NCBI GenBank assembly: GCA_019677205.1
Contig: JAAMXY010000109.1
Location: forward strand, 1-49,700
Direction of reading: 5' to 3'
DNA from: Pinguiococcus pyrenoidosus
Lineage: Eukaryota > Sar > Pinguiophyceae > Pinguiochrysidales > Pinguiochrysidaceae
Length of the DNA stretch: 49,700 nucleotides
The notes beneath the pieces are model-generated. The model searched no databases, was not told where the DNA came from, and saw only the letters and a program-made list of their open reading frames with translations. A program made the translations under genes and the position numbers. Positions within the stretch are counted from its first letter, which is position 1. Every line of letters begins with the position of its first letter. Shown in pieces: positions 37,794-48,569 of this stretch.

Positions 37794-40700
37794 CTAGGCA
37801 CGAAGCATCTCCACGAGCTCCGCGTAGTGTTCACCATCGGGTGAGCCTTGCTCTGCGAGTCTGACGGCGATCTCCAGAGGGGTCTCATACTTCTGAGACG
37901 TGCGTCGCAAGAGAGCTCTGACCCGTTGTTCGTCTACCGCCGGCTGCTTCTCGGCGCCATTGGCCAGCAAGAACCGTGCTGCCTCGAGCTGTGCGTTGAC
38001 AACTGCCCAATGGAGAGGTGTTCGGAGCCACCGATCGTACGCATTCGCGAGGGTAGGAAACACCGCTGGGTACAGCTGCAGGAGCACGCGCATGCCCAGC
38101 ACATTGCCGCTCCGCGCAAGAGCGTGTACTAAGGTCTGCTTGCTCTTGTCGCGGACTTGTACGCTAGTTCCAGCCCAGGCAAGCAGGATGTACAAGCATC
38201 GAGCTCCCCCCTCTCCGTTCGGACTCAGAGCGGCGTAGTGCGCGGCCGCACGTCGCTGCTCCGTGACGGCGCGCGCCAAGGGGTCTGGCGCCCCGGCAGA
38301 CACTGTCATGTCGACGCTGTTGAGCCAGTTCTCTTGCTCAAGAAGAGCACAAGCGTCGTCGTTGCGCAGCTGAAGCATTCTCAGAAGCCCCTGCCAATCT
38401 CCCGCACCGGCAGCCTCATGCGCGGGCGTCAGCGTACGCGAGTGGCCTGGCTCGCCGCAGAAAAGGTCGTCTGCGAACTCCACGTTAAGAGCAGACTCAA
38501 GCGTATCTGTGGTGCTATCGCCGAGGGGGGTCATCAAAACCCTCAGGCATCGCTCATAGTCCAGTTGATTCAAGCCTTCCACCAAATCCCCGAGCGAGAC
38601 TCCCTCAATCTGCCGGCGCTTCAGATCGCGCCGGACGGCGTAGATTGCGTCCTGCAGCAAGTCCACGGCACCTTCGGGTACAAGGTCTGGCATAAACGCC
38701 CCTTCGGACTCGAGGCGGGCCGCATATGTGTGAATGCTGTCGTCGGCAAGGAAGTCACCGACCTGGAGCCAAGCACGGTTCTGACCGCGTTGATGCATCG
38801 GCTTCTGCGCCTCAGGTTTCAGAGCTTTTCCGAGCCTATTTAGCACGCGAACTGCCAGAAGAGAATCGCCTCCTACGCTGGCGTACGAATCACTCGGAAG
38901 TAGCACGATGCCGGGAAAAGCGGTTCGGGACGCCTCGGATCTTCGGCGCAGTCCTTGGACCCACGACTCGCCCACGCTTTCACCAACGACCAACTGGATC
39001 GCCGCGGCCAGGAGCAGCGAGATCAGCGTAAAAGGTGGTGCCGCATCTGCGGCCGTGTTGCTGCTCCAGTACTCGCTGGCATCGACAAGGCTGGCTTGGA
39101 AATGTGCCAAGGACGCTTCGTCTCCTGCGGCCATCGAGGCCAGCAAGTTTCTATCTACCTTCCCACTCGGGAGCAAAGGAAGCCGGCCAGCCTCTGGAAA
39201 TCGGAGAATGATGCGTGGTAGCGCTGCCGGCGGCATGCGCTCACCGAGACGTCGTAGACTGCGTCTCAGGCCCTCGTCTGCGCAATTCAAGCAAGCGCAG
39301 ATGGATGGAGGATTCGCTGCCTTGGCGAGCACGACGGCACACGCCAGACCAGGACACGCCTCCCGCATGTGATGCTCCACTTCCAAGAGGTCGACGCGCT
39401 GCCCACGAATCTTCACCACCTGATCTGCTCGACCGCAATACCGGAGGAGGCCGTCGGCTCCACAGGCTCCGATGTCTCCCGTGCGAAACGCACGAGCTTC
39501 CGATAGCGCTCGATGCGACAGCTCGTTCAGTTCGTCTTCACCCACCGGAGCCGAGATCTGCAGCTCTAGCCGGAAACCCTGTGTAGCATCCCCGGCCGTC
39601 TCTACGAAGTAAAATCTTCCACCGCTCTCGATACATGCACATGCGTCCTTGCGGGCCAGGTAACCGTGAGCGAGGTTCGCGCCAAAGACGAATATTTCTC
39701 CCGTCTCATCCGCTAGCGCTCTGCGCCAGTACCCATCGTCGCCTTTGACAAGCACTTCCACGCGGCAAGCACTGATGGCTCGCCCTATCGGCACGATCGT
39801 GTCCTCGCCGAGGATGATGTCCTCCCGCCGAACTTCCATGCACGTCACGTCGGCCGCTACTTCCGTGGAGCCGTAGAGGTTGAGCAGGCGCAAATCCGCG
39901 CCAGCGTCTCGTGCCAGATCGAGCAGTCTCAGCGCAAGGCTTGCTGGCAGCGGCTCGCCGCTCAGGGTCCACGTGAGCTGTCGGCGCTGCGCGGCCGCCT
40001 CCTCCATGTATGTCGCGATCACGCCCTCCGCGGCGTCGAGCATCGCGGCTAGCAGGCAAGGCACAAGCACTATCCTCGTCACCACGCTCGGAAGGACCGT
40101 GAGACTCTCCGCAATGCGTCGCGGGTCCTTCCGCTCCGCTGGGGGCACCACGACAAGAGGACAGCCGGCGCCGAGCGGCCCGAGACTCTCCCACAACGAG
40201 TCCACGAAGGTGAGGCTGCTGCTGCGCTGCACACAAAGCTCTGCTGGCTGGAAGCGATACGTCTCCCACATCCATCGGAACCGCGAGAGCATGGAAAATT
40301 CCCCGGCTACAACGCCTTTGGGGCGTCCAGAGCTGCCAGAAGTGTACAACACGTAGGAAATCGGCGCCAAGGAGGCATCTGGAGGGGGCTCCAGGCCGCC
40401 AAACGCCCGCATTTCCTCTCCAGTGACCACCCTGAGACCAGGACATATGTGCTGCACCTTTTCCCTGAAATCTTCGCCCGCGATGACCACTCTACAGCCG
40501 CTGTCTCCGATGCAGTCCGCCACTCGCTGCGTGGGCAGCTGCAAATCCAGGGGGAGAAAGGGCTTCTTGAGCCGCAAAATCGCCAGAAGTGCCACCACCG
40601 CGTCGGCACCTTCCACGCTGATACCCACGGGACAAAATGCATCCTGAAAAGGGGACAATGCCGCCGCTAGAGCGGCAGCGAGGCTGTTGGAAAGGTCCAC

Positions 40701-40966
40701 TAAGGTCCGAAACGAGACCTTCTTCCACTCTGGAGCGTTTTCGACCTGAGAAAAAATGTTCAAGACCTTGAGATACCAATCGGCAGTGGGAAAGGAGGGC
40801 GAAGAGGGCAAAATAACTGGGACTGACGCGCCAAAAACGCAGAAAACTGCACCTCATCCAAGTGGTACGCGAAGCAAAGCACCGAATCTGAGCGAACGAA
40901 AAGGGCCGCATCGTCCGATGACCCGCGACGGTACACACCGGAGACCAAAGACGTCGGGAGAGGCAT
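37794..40966 (-). CDS. Adenylation-carrier-ankyrin fusion protein (NRPS-like, AASDH-related)
   Basis: Predicted 1021 residues from two exons (40966-40853 and 40745-37794). The 107-nt GT-AG intron joins AYHLDE to VENAPEWKKVSF, rebuilding the usual start of an adenylation domain. The domain (about 1-590) has core motifs YVLYTSGSSGRPKG, LYGSTEV, GEIFVFG, FRTGDIG, GRADQVVKIRGQRVDLLEVE and LLPSGKVDR. A phosphopantetheine carrier follows with GGDSLLAVRVLNRL (Ser attachment site). The last about 200 residues are ankyrin-like: LTPAHEAAGAGDWQGLLRML, TLVHALARSGNVLGMRVLL, RTPLHWAVVNAQLEAARFLL, TPLEIAVRLAEQ. There is no condensation, reductase or thioesterase domain. It should activate an amino or carboxylic acid and hold it as a thioester; the substrate and acceptor are unknown. 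The adenylation part resembles AASDH/ACSF4, which has a propeller instead of ankyrins. Confidence 0.85.
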
Positions 40967-41309
40967 CAATGTGCCGAAAAAGTCAGTGGAGTGAGGCTTT
41001 TGTGGCGTTTTGGGAAGAAAATCATGACTCTCAGGATCGATACTGGGTGGATGATGGTGGAGCCAATGGTGACGGGTTATGAATGATGCGGAGAGCGTTC
41101 TTGACGACGCCGGCGCTACGACACGAGCTATGGTATGTGGTGTGAGTCTGCTGTTGGATGTGGATGCTGAAGAAGACGATCTTCAGAGTCTCTGCTGTGT
41201 ACCTTTGCTGGTAAGGGAGAGCTGTGTGTGCCAGGCAGGCTCGCAAAGCTGCATGGGAGCAAGTTGAGAGACCCGACGACGTCTCGTAGAAACGATTGCT
41301 TCAGCTTGG
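40967..41309. other. Spacer between adenylation-ankyrin and Brr2 genes
   Basis: 343 bp between two minus-strand genes; presumed promoter of the former and 3' flank of the latter. Nothing further recognised. Confidence 0.45.
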
Positions 41310-44300
41310 CTACTTCTCAGCTCCGCCGTTCTCGTCATCACCATCACCATCACCATCATCACCATCACCATCATCATCATCATCGTCGCTATCGTCATCA
41401 TCATCGTCCTGCTCCTCTTGTACCTTGAGCTCCACCTCGAACTCTTGATCGGCCCCGATGTACTGCAAGCTCATCACGAAGAGCTGGACGGTGTGATTGC
41501 CAGCATCTTTCGGCGTCGAGAAGCCCATGGTCAGCTTCTTCTCTTTGCCCACGGTGATTTTCTTGATGCCCAGCATCTTCTCCTCGTGCCCCACAAGCAC
41601 ATACCAGTCGTCGCGGAGGTCCTCGCCCGCGTCGTCCTCGTCGTCCTCGTCGTCGTCATCATCGGCGCCTTCCCGCTCCAGGGTGATGTCCATGTAGAAC
41701 ATGTCATTCGCGTAGATCTCCTCCGGATCGCGCACTTCATGGGTCACCTCCAGGCTCGGATAGCGATTGCAGAAGTCGGCCACGTCGTGGATCTGCGGTG
41801 GAGCCAGGCCTGCCAACGCTTGCGTGCGCTCATCGTCCTCCATTTCCGTCACGTCGTACACGCTGCTGGCGTCGAGGGTCTTCTTGATCCGCTCGCAGCG
41901 CTCCTTCGTGAAGTGCGGCAACTGGAGAAGCTCGCTCTCCGACTGCCAAACCCGCACGGAGACGCACTGGAGCAACTCCACACCGCCCAAGGCCGGCTTC
42001 AGGAAGCCGCTGGACGCCGCGACGTCCACGAAAGCGCGGATGAGCTTGGTGATGAACTCGCTCATCTCCTCCGCATCAGACTGCATCTCGGCCGGCAACC
42101 GGAGACGCGAGATGTACGCACAAAGAAGCCGCGTAATGCTCGTGGCGCCGGCCGGGAGCGGCATGGCGATGTGCTTCGTCATCCGCGCGAGTCTGCCCGA
42201 GTCGTCCAGGTGCGTGCAGATGCTCTCCAGTTCCGTCGCCGCCGTGACAATCTCGAGCACGCCGCGCAGCTTCGTCTTCGCCTTGACACTGGCGGCGAAG
42301 ATCTCTATGCTATTGTACGAAACGCCGTGGTACGCGGCGATCATGCCGAGGTTCAGACCGACGAGGTTGCGGTCGTCTTCCACCGCGACGCAGCCGCTCT
42401 CCTCCAGGTCTCCCACGGTGTTCTCCACCAGCTCGGACAGGTACTCGCTGATGCCTTCGTTGGTGGCAGCGGCGATGCCGTAGTAGTTTGGATTCTTGGC
42501 CACACGCCGATAGAACAACGTCCACGTGAACCAGTCCACCGCGTCATCCTTGCTCTGGACGATCTCGTTCTGAATGTCCGTGTTCAGGTAGTCGTGCACG
42601 CTCTGGTCGAGGTGCGACTCGATCGGGAGCGGGTCGCTCAGCACCTTGCGCAGGAAGTCCTTCTTGTTCGCGTGGGTAAAGATGTGAGCGCGGCCCTCGT
42701 CGTCGACGTTCGACCGGCCGGCGCGGCCCACCATGTCCAGAAGATCCGCCACGCGGTAGTCCACCAGCCCGTGGCTTCGCGAGTCGTACTGCTGCGTTCC
42801 CACGATGCAGACCAAGTATGCACGCAACTGAAGATTCCACGACATCGCCGCCGGGCACACCACAATTCGAATCACGCCGTCTAGGAAGAGGCCTCGGACG
42901 CGATTCAGATCGCCCTTCTTCATGCCGAAAGTGATGAAGCCAACACCGCGCCGGAGAGTCTGAGCCAGGGTCGGGTCCTGGACGGTGGGCAGCACCCGCT
43001 CCAAGCCTTCCCTGATCTTGTCTTCCGCGCTCAGGAAGTCCACGTCGGTGCTTCTCGCATAGGTGAAGATGTCCACGGCCGTGAGCTTACACTGCTTGCT
43101 GCTCGGCACGAAGACCAAGCCATTCTTGTCGCGGCGCTTTGCACACAACGACCTCACGACGCTGAAGAGCGGCTTCGACACGGCCAGCATCATCGCCGAG
43201 TAGTTCCCAATCTCGAAGCCGTGCAGCTGGATCATGAGGGGCTCCGGTCGGACGCTGGGGTGGAAGTTGAAGAGCCCCTTGCTGGTGACGCCCAGCCAGG
43301 CGGCGACGTCGGTCGCGTTCGCCAGCGAAGCTCCCAGACCGACCATTCGGATCGTCAAGTTCGAGCCGCCGCGGGACTCGATGAGGCGCATCCTGGCCAG
43401 CACGACCTCAAACTGCGGACCGAACTCGCTTCCGAGCAGGTGCAAGCGATCGCAGATGACGAGACCGACCTTCAAGATGACGTCGCGCTTGCGCCACTTC
43501 CTCGTGACCATATCCCAGGCGGCGGCGCTGGCCACCACAATCTTCGACGCGTTCAAGGTCGCGACGTCCTCGATGGTGTCGCTTCCCTGGAGCATGCTCA
43601 CCTCGACGCCGCGGTCCTTCAGCGGCCCCGCCACTGAGAACATTTTCTGCCATCGCTCGAACGTGTGCTGCGCAACAATCGCCTTGGGCGCGATGTACAC
43701 GATTTTCGAATCGGCCGGCGCTCTGAGCAGGTGCCGGACCACCGCGAACTCTGCGCAGGTCAGGAGATTGCTTCCGACCGGCGCACACACCAGCACGTTG
43801 TGGTCTGTGCTGTACAGCTCCTGGAACGTCTGCGTCTGCACGGGATTGAACAGCTCCGATCGCGAAGGATCCACGGAGTAGAAGGCGTCCTCGAACTGCG
43901 CGTCTCCAATGGCGGACACGGGCATCGGCTGCAGGTCGAGGAGCTCCGTCGGGGGCGCGAACTTGCTCGGGAGGACCAGGTGGCGGAAGCTTATGGGCAG
44001 CAGCGTCTCCGAGTGCAGCCAGCGATCTGCGGTTACCCGGATGAAGTACTGCGGCGGGAGCGGATCGTGAATCGGCACCGTGAACGCCAACGAATGCTCC
44101 TCGGCCGCCAGCGAGCTTCGGAGGAAGAAGGTCTCGTGATGCAGAATCGTCTCGCAGTCCACGTCCTCCACCTGCACGTGGAACACGAGCCCGTGCTCAT
44201 GGACGGACGTATCGAAGCGGAAGTCGGGACGGAGTATGGCCTCGACGCGGAGCAGGCTCCTCGTGATCGGCTGGACGTGCGCCTGGAGCTCCAGCTTCGG

Positions 44301-47300
44301 GAACTGGTGCACGAAGAGGTGGAGCACCTTGCCCATTTTCGGCATCTTCACGAGCTCGCCGAGATCGGCGGGGCGAAGGTCGTAGTACCTCTCCCAGGGG
44401 ATGGTCTTCTTCTCGAGCTTCCTGAGGATCACGTCGGGCACCTGCTTGAACTGTCGGAGAGGCGACTGGGACGGCCAGCAGCGCCGCTCCACCATGTGGC
44501 AGAACTTCAGCACTTTGTTGGCGAGCTGCGCCCAGCATCGCTTCAGAGCAATCTCGAACAGCGCGCGCAAGATGCGTGCAGCAGACTGATGGACGTAGGT
44601 CATGTCGGCCAGCAGCGCGAAGCCCTCAAGGCGCAGGCGGCTGATGTACGTCTGCATCAGGGCGTTGACCTTGGCGCTGGGCTCCTCCAGCCCTTCCTTG
44701 ATCGGAATCGGCACCCGCTGCGCCAGCTTCTGCAGCTCCAGCTTCTCGTCCTGCCGGACGTGGATCTGGGAGAACTCCGAGCTGAGGCTGAAGAGCCGCA
44801 GGATCTCAATGTCGCTCATCTCGGGTCGCATGTACTGATTGTACGTCGCCATGGACTCGTGCGTGATGTAGTAGTGGGCCGCCACCCGGCCCAGCGGCGT
44901 GCCTTGGAAGATGCCGGAGCGCCGGTCGTACTTCACCAGCTGGGACTTCTCCAGCAGGAGCGCGGCCGAGTGCACCAGGTCCGCCCTGCGCTGCCGCAGG
45001 ACCTGGTCCCTCTCCACCTCCGCCACCGGGATGCCATAGAGGGCCGGATTGCGAAGCATGCGGACGTAGAGATACGTGTACCCCAGCCACTCCACCGCCT
45101 CGGCGACGTTCTGCACGCTGCCCTGCACGATTTCCGCGTTCAGATTGTCGGCGAGCTTCGAGACCATCTGAGACTCCACCGGCAGCTGCTGGTTCATCAG
45201 GGACAAGTAGTACTGCAGCTCGGAATGCTGAGTGATGATGATGCCTTCTCCCTCGGAGTCATACTGCGGCCGGCCCGCGCGGCCGAGCATCTGCTGCACG
45301 TCCAGCGGGCTGAGCTCGACCCATTTGCCTTCCTTTGGATTGTACATCTGCGTCCCCTTGATGATCACCGTGTGCGCCGGCAGGTTGACGCCCCACGCCA
45401 GGGTCGCCGTACTGACGAGCACCTGGACATGCTTGTCGGCAAAGAGATCCTCCACGAGGTTCCTGTCCGACCTTGCCAAGCCCGCGTGGTGGATCGCGAA
45501 GCCATAGGGCAGAATCTCCTTGAGGTCTTCGCTCTTGGTGGCGCCCGACTCCGCCTCCTCGAGCAGCACCTGCTTGGTCGCAGAGTCCTCTCGCACGATC
45601 TTCTCCACGACTTCCTGGTCGATGGCCATCTCCTTCAGGGCCCGAGCGGTCTTGATGGTGTCCGCGCGGGAGTGCACGAAGATGAGCACTTGGTTCTTCC
45701 CCGCCTGGGCCATCACCTTCTCGAAGCAAATCTCGTTCATGAGCTGGAAGCGCTTCAGAGGCTTCTTCTCGGTGATGCCGATGTACTGCTGCTGCAGCGG
45801 AACGGGACGGAAGCTGTTGTCGAAGAAGAACAGGCCGGTGCTCTTGTCCGCACGGAGGAAGGCGGCGACGTCCCCGTAGTTTGGAAGCGTGGCCGACAGC
45901 CCGACGATCCGCACACTCTCCTGGGTGAACTCCGACTGCCGCAGGGTTCGCGCGACCAGCGATTCCAGCACGGGGCCACGATCGTCGTGCAGCAGGTGGA
46001 TCTCGTCGATGATGATCAACCGAACGAGCTGCGTGTAGGTGCGGTCTCCGCTCTTTCGCGTGATGATGTCCCACTTCTCCGGCGTCGTCACGATGACTTG
46101 CGTATCTGCAATCTCGGCCTGCGTCAGGCTCTGGTCTCCGCTGAGCTCCTTGACCTTGATGCCGTAGTCCTTCAGGCGCTTCCCAAAGTTCACCACCACT
46201 TCCTGAACAAGCGCCTTCATGGGAGCAACGTAGACGATCTTGAACGCGTCAAGATCGTACCTGTCCACGTCCTCGGGTCCCTCCGCGGGGCGACGATACT
46301 GCCCAATGACGTTCAGCATGCACATCATGGCGCAGTTGGTCTTACCACCCCCCGTGGGCGCGCAGAGCAGCAGGTTTCCCGCTCCGTCCAGCGCCGCCTC
46401 CTTCATCTGCGACTGGATGCGGTTCAGCCTTTCCATGCCCTTGAAGGCGGGGTGCGTCCACTCCGGAAGCTCGGCCAGAGGAATGAGCCGCTCGTCTGCC
46501 CCCGGCTGATGCCGCAGCGCCGGCACATGGACTTCTTCGTATCCCTTCTTCTGAGCCCGCCACGACTTTGCCGGAAGCTCGCAGGTCTTGTTGCTCATCA
46601 GGTGGCTGCCCTGATGAAAGCTCAGGTCGCTGAGGTCCAGGACGCTTTCGGGCCGCAAAGCCTCGGCGACGGCGTAGGCAGTTGCGTCCGCAACATCCAT
46701 GTCATCCTGAGCGGCGCTGCCGCTCTGGTCTCTCAACGCTCGCGCTTCGCGCCGCGCCTTCCTGCTGAGGTCTCCCGCCCGCTCCATCTGCCACTTGTCC
46801 GCGGTCTCTGTCTGCCCGAGCGCGGCGAGAATGTCAGGCCCGCCGAACTCGATGTCCTTGCGCATTTCGTCCTCGATGGCGCCTCGCTCGTCGTCGCTTT
46901 GCGCCTGGCGCAGCCTGGTGCAGTAGTAGATCGCACTTCTGTTTCTGAGCAGAACCTTGATGAAGTCGAACTTCTCGAAGCCCAGGATCGTCACGAGCCT
47001 GTTCTCGCATCCACGCTCGTCGCGGACCGCGAGCGCACTGAGGACCTCCTCCGCGACGCTCGCGCACTGGTTGGCATCGTCGTAGTATCGCGAGAGGCCC
47101 CTCTGGAGCCAGTGTGCGTCGATGTCGCGCGGCCGGAGGATGCCCAGGTCTTCCTCATCGTCCTCGTCGTCCTCGTCGATCTTTGAGCCTCGAAGGCGCT
47201 TCGTGCTCCCATCGGCCGCCTGCCGATCTGCGGTGTTTGCGAGGTCGTCCTCGTCGTCATCCGAGCTGTCCATCACTTCTGTCTGGAGCGCGTCCTCCTC

Positions 47301-47975
47301 CTCGTCCTCGTCGTCGTCGTCAAAGACCACCGCGACCCCAATCTCGTCATCGAGAGCTCCGCTGTCATCGCCCTTGCCGGGTGCGTCCGACCCGGCGTTG
47401 GCCCCGGCGTCATCTCCCAGGTTGAAATCCGTGATCTTCTTGCCGAGGTTCACCAGGTTGTGGAACGTCTCCTGCTGCATGCGCCCCAGCAGCTTCTCCA
47501 GCTCTTTCTTGCGCTCCGGATCCCGCATCGCGTCGTCCTTCAGCAGCGCCAAGGTCTCCTCACCGGCGCCGTTTAAGACGTCCTCGGGTTGGTCGCCAAG
47601 CGCGCGCTGCACAAACACCAGGATCTCTTCGTACGCCAGCCGCGACGCGCGCGAGCGAGGCACGTAGTTGATCGCGTCTAGGTCTTGAGAGGCCGCGAGG
47701 ATCGAAGTGGAGCCACTGGCGGCCGCCGGCGCCGCCGCAGAAGCCGCTTCTTTGCGGCGTTTGCTGTCTTTCAAACGGGTCTCCAGCTCCGCTGGCCTCT
47801 CTCGCTTGGCTCTCTCGCCCATGCGCATCTGGAGATTCGGGAGCTTCTGCCGCAGACTCTCGGCCTCTCCCGTGCCCTCGTCATTGCGCCGGCGAGAGTC
47901 GCGCTGCGCCTCCAACACCAAGTTGGCGTTCTGGCGGTACTCATACTGGCGCGAGCGCGCGAAATCCTCGGCCAT
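41310..47975 (-). CDS. BRR2/SNRNP200: U5 snRNP helicase Brr2 (SNRNP200)
   Basis: A 2221-residue single-exon homologue of Brr2, the Ski2-like helicase of the U5 snRNP that unwinds U4/U6 to activate the spliceosome. The N-terminus MAEDFARSRQYEYRQNANLV matches family members, fixing ATG 47975. Two cassettes follow. The first is intact: APTGGGKTN, DEIHLLHD, GLSATLPNY, VHSRAD, TATLAWGVNLPA, QMLGRAGRPQ, then a Sec63 unit. In the second the Walker A position reads CAPVGSNLLTCAEFAV and the DExH position reads CDRLHLLG, so it cannot bind or hydrolyse ATP normally; it ends in another Sec63 unit with Ig-like fold. The N-terminal region has acidic insertions and the C-terminus an Asp/Gly-rich tail encoded by a CAT/CAC-like repeat (41334-41410). 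Length is similar to human (2136). A functional spliceosome agrees with the introns seen in this window. Confidence 0.96.
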   Translation of the reverse strand: MAEDFARSRQYEYRQNANLVLEAQRDSRRRNDEGTGEAESLRQKLPNLQMRMGERAKRERPAELETRLKDSKRRKEAASAAAPAAASGSTSILAASQDLDAINYVPRSRASRLAYEEILVFVQRALGDQPEDVLNGAGEETLALLKDDAMRDPERKKELEKLLGRMQQETFHNLVNLGKKITDFNLGDDAGANAGSDAPGKGDDSGALDDEIGVAVVFDDDDEDEEEDALQTEVMDSSDDDEDDLANTADRQAADGSTKRLRGSKIDEDDEDDEEDLGILRPRDIDAHWLQRGLSRYYDDANQCASVAEEVLSALAVRDERGCENRLVTILGFEKFDFIKVLLRNRSAIYYCTRLRQAQSDDERGAIEDEMRKDIEFGGPDILAALGQTETADKWQMERAGDLSRKARREARALRDQSGSAAQDDMDVADATAYAVAEALRPESVLDLSDLSFHQGSHLMSNKTCELPAKSWRAQKKGYEEVHVPALRHQPGADERLIPLAELPEWTHPAFKGMERLNRIQSQMKEAALDGAGNLLLCAPTGGGKTNCAMMCMLNVIGQYRRPAEGPEDVDRYDLDAFKIVYVAPMKALVQEVVVNFGKRLKDYGIKVKELSGDQSLTQAEIADTQVIVTTPEKWDIITRKSGDRTYTQLVRLIIIDEIHLLHDDRGPVLESLVARTLRQSEFTQESVRIVGLSATLPNYGDVAAFLRADKSTGLFFFDNSFRPVPLQQQYIGITEKKPLKRFQLMNEICFEKVMAQAGKNQVLIFVHSRADTIKTARALKEMAIDQEVVEKIVREDSATKQVLLEEAESGATKSEDLKEILPYGFAIHHAGLARSDRNLVEDLFADKHVQVLVSTATLAWGVNLPAHTVIIKGTQMYNPKEGKWVELSPLDVQQMLGRAGRPQYDSEGEGIIITQHSELQYYLSLMNQQLPVESQMVSKLADNLNAEIVQGSVQNVAEAVEWLGYTYLYVRMLRNPALYGIPVAEVERDQVLRQRRADLVHSAALLLEKSQLVKYDRRSGIFQGTPLGRVAAHYYITHESMATYNQYMRPEMSDIEILRLFSLSSEFSQIHVRQDEKLELQKLAQRVPIPIKEGLEEPSAKVNALMQTYISRLRLEGFALLADMTYVHQSAARILRALFEIALKRCWAQLANKVLKFCHMVERRCWPSQSPLRQFKQVPDVILRKLEKKTIPWERYYDLRPADLGELVKMPKMGKVLHLFVHQFPKLELQAHVQPITRSLLRVEAILRPDFRFDTSVHEHGLVFHVQVEDVDCETILHHETFFLRSSLAAEEHSLAFTVPIHDPLPPQYFIRVTADRWLHSETLLPISFRHLVLPSKFAPPTELLDLQPMPVSAIGDAQFEDAFYSVDPSRSELFNPVQTQTFQELYSTDHNVLVCAPVGSNLLTCAEFAVVRHLLRAPADSKIVYIAPKAIVAQHTFERWQKMFSVAGPLKDRGVEVSMLQGSDTIEDVATLNASKIVVASAAAWDMVTRKWRKRDVILKVGLVICDRLHLLGSEFGPQFEVVLARMRLIESRGGSNLTIRMVGLGASLANATDVAAWLGVTSKGLFNFHPSVRPEPLMIQLHGFEIGNYSAMMLAVSKPLFSVVRSLCAKRRDKNGLVFVPSSKQCKLTAVDIFTYARSTDVDFLSAEDKIREGLERVLPTVQDPTLAQTLRRGVGFITFGMKKGDLNRVRGLFLDGVIRIVVCPAAMSWNLQLRAYLVCIVGTQQYDSRSHGLVDYRVADLLDMVGRAGRSNVDDEGRAHIFTHANKKDFLRKVLSDPLPIESHLDQSVHDYLNTDIQNEIVQSKDDAVDWFTWTLFYRRVAKNPNYYGIAAATNEGISEYLSELVENTVGDLEESGCVAVEDDRNLVGLNLGMIAAYHGVSYNSIEIFAASVKAKTKLRGVLEIVTAATELESICTHLDDSGRLARMTKHIAMPLPAGATSITRLLCAYISRLRLPAEMQSDAEEMSEFITKLIRAFVDVAASSGFLKPALGGVELLQCVSVRVWQSESELLQLPHFTKERCERIKKTLDASSVYDVTEMEDDERTQALAGLAPPQIHDVADFCNRYPSLEVTHEVRDPEEIYANDMFYMDITLEREGADDDDDEDDEDDAGEDLRDDWYVLVGHEEKMLGIKKITVGKEKKLTMGFSTPKDAGNHTVQLFVMSLQYIGADQEFEVELKVQEEQDDDDDDSDDDDDDGDGDDGDGDGDDENGGAEK
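41334..41410. repeat. (TCA)n/(TCACCA)n microsatellite at the Brr2 C-terminus
   Basis: CATCACCATCACC-type trinucleotide repeats. On the Brr2 strand they encode a mixed Asp/Gly acidic tail of about 25 residues near the C-terminus; the repeat keeps the frame. Confidence 0.85.
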
Positions 47976-48569
47976 TTTCAAATCGCGCTCTCACGCCACA
48001 AGTGCCCCAGCGGACGTTTCGCCAGCAGCTGAAGTGTCGCACACCTCGGGCGACCACTGCGCAGGCGATGTGGCGCTTTGGGACTTCGAAGGATCTGAGG
48101 CTGCGAGCTCAGGATAAGGTGGGCGTTCATGGGTATAATATGGGAGGTTTGTGAGAATATACCAGTGGATGGAGTATCGGTATTTGCTATATGGCAGATT
48201 TGAAATAAATCAAACCTATGAGACCGATGTATTAGATGACGTAGATGACTGCTAGGAATTTTGAAATATGGGAGGACGACGAATATGGGACAACGGAAAT
48301 GGAGAGGTTTCAGCCTGTTCTTCCTGTTCTTCCTGGTCTTCCTGTTCTTCCTGTTCCACTTCTTCCACTTCTTCTTCTTCTCCTTCCTCTTCTTCTTTGT
48401 CCATTTGCGAATCCGTCAGCAGTCCCCGATCGTCATTCATCGCGCTGTGTCTTCTTCCTCGCTCTTCTACGCACACGGCCACGTCACCGCGGGCACCACA
48501 CGAAATCAACAAGGCTACGTCCGAAGCACACGCCGCGCGTGAAGCTGATCTGTGCTGCGAGCTGCTACC
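47976..48569. other. Spacer between Brr2 and the ATP-grasp gene
   Basis: About 600 bp, with an AT-rich part (48130-48260) containing GAAATAAATC, then a long pyrimidine run. A minus-strand frame at 48512-48252 would encode a Glu-rich peptide (MDKEEEEGEEEEVEEVEQ) through that run; it may be only the repeat read as protein. Confidence 0.4.
48311..48412. repeat. Pyrimidine-rich CTTCCTGTT/TTC repeat tract
   Basis: About 100 bp made of CCTGTTCTTCCTGTTCTT-like imperfect repeats running into CTTCTTCTTC, nearly all C/T on the plus strand. Confidence 0.8.

Noticed and set aside
43665-47186. A very long open frame (over 1100 codons) on the plus strand
   Set aside because: It is antisense to Brr2, and its composition (His, Arg, Leu, Val, Asp) is the usual shadow of a GC-rich coding strand. 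Brr2 motifs are on the minus strand.
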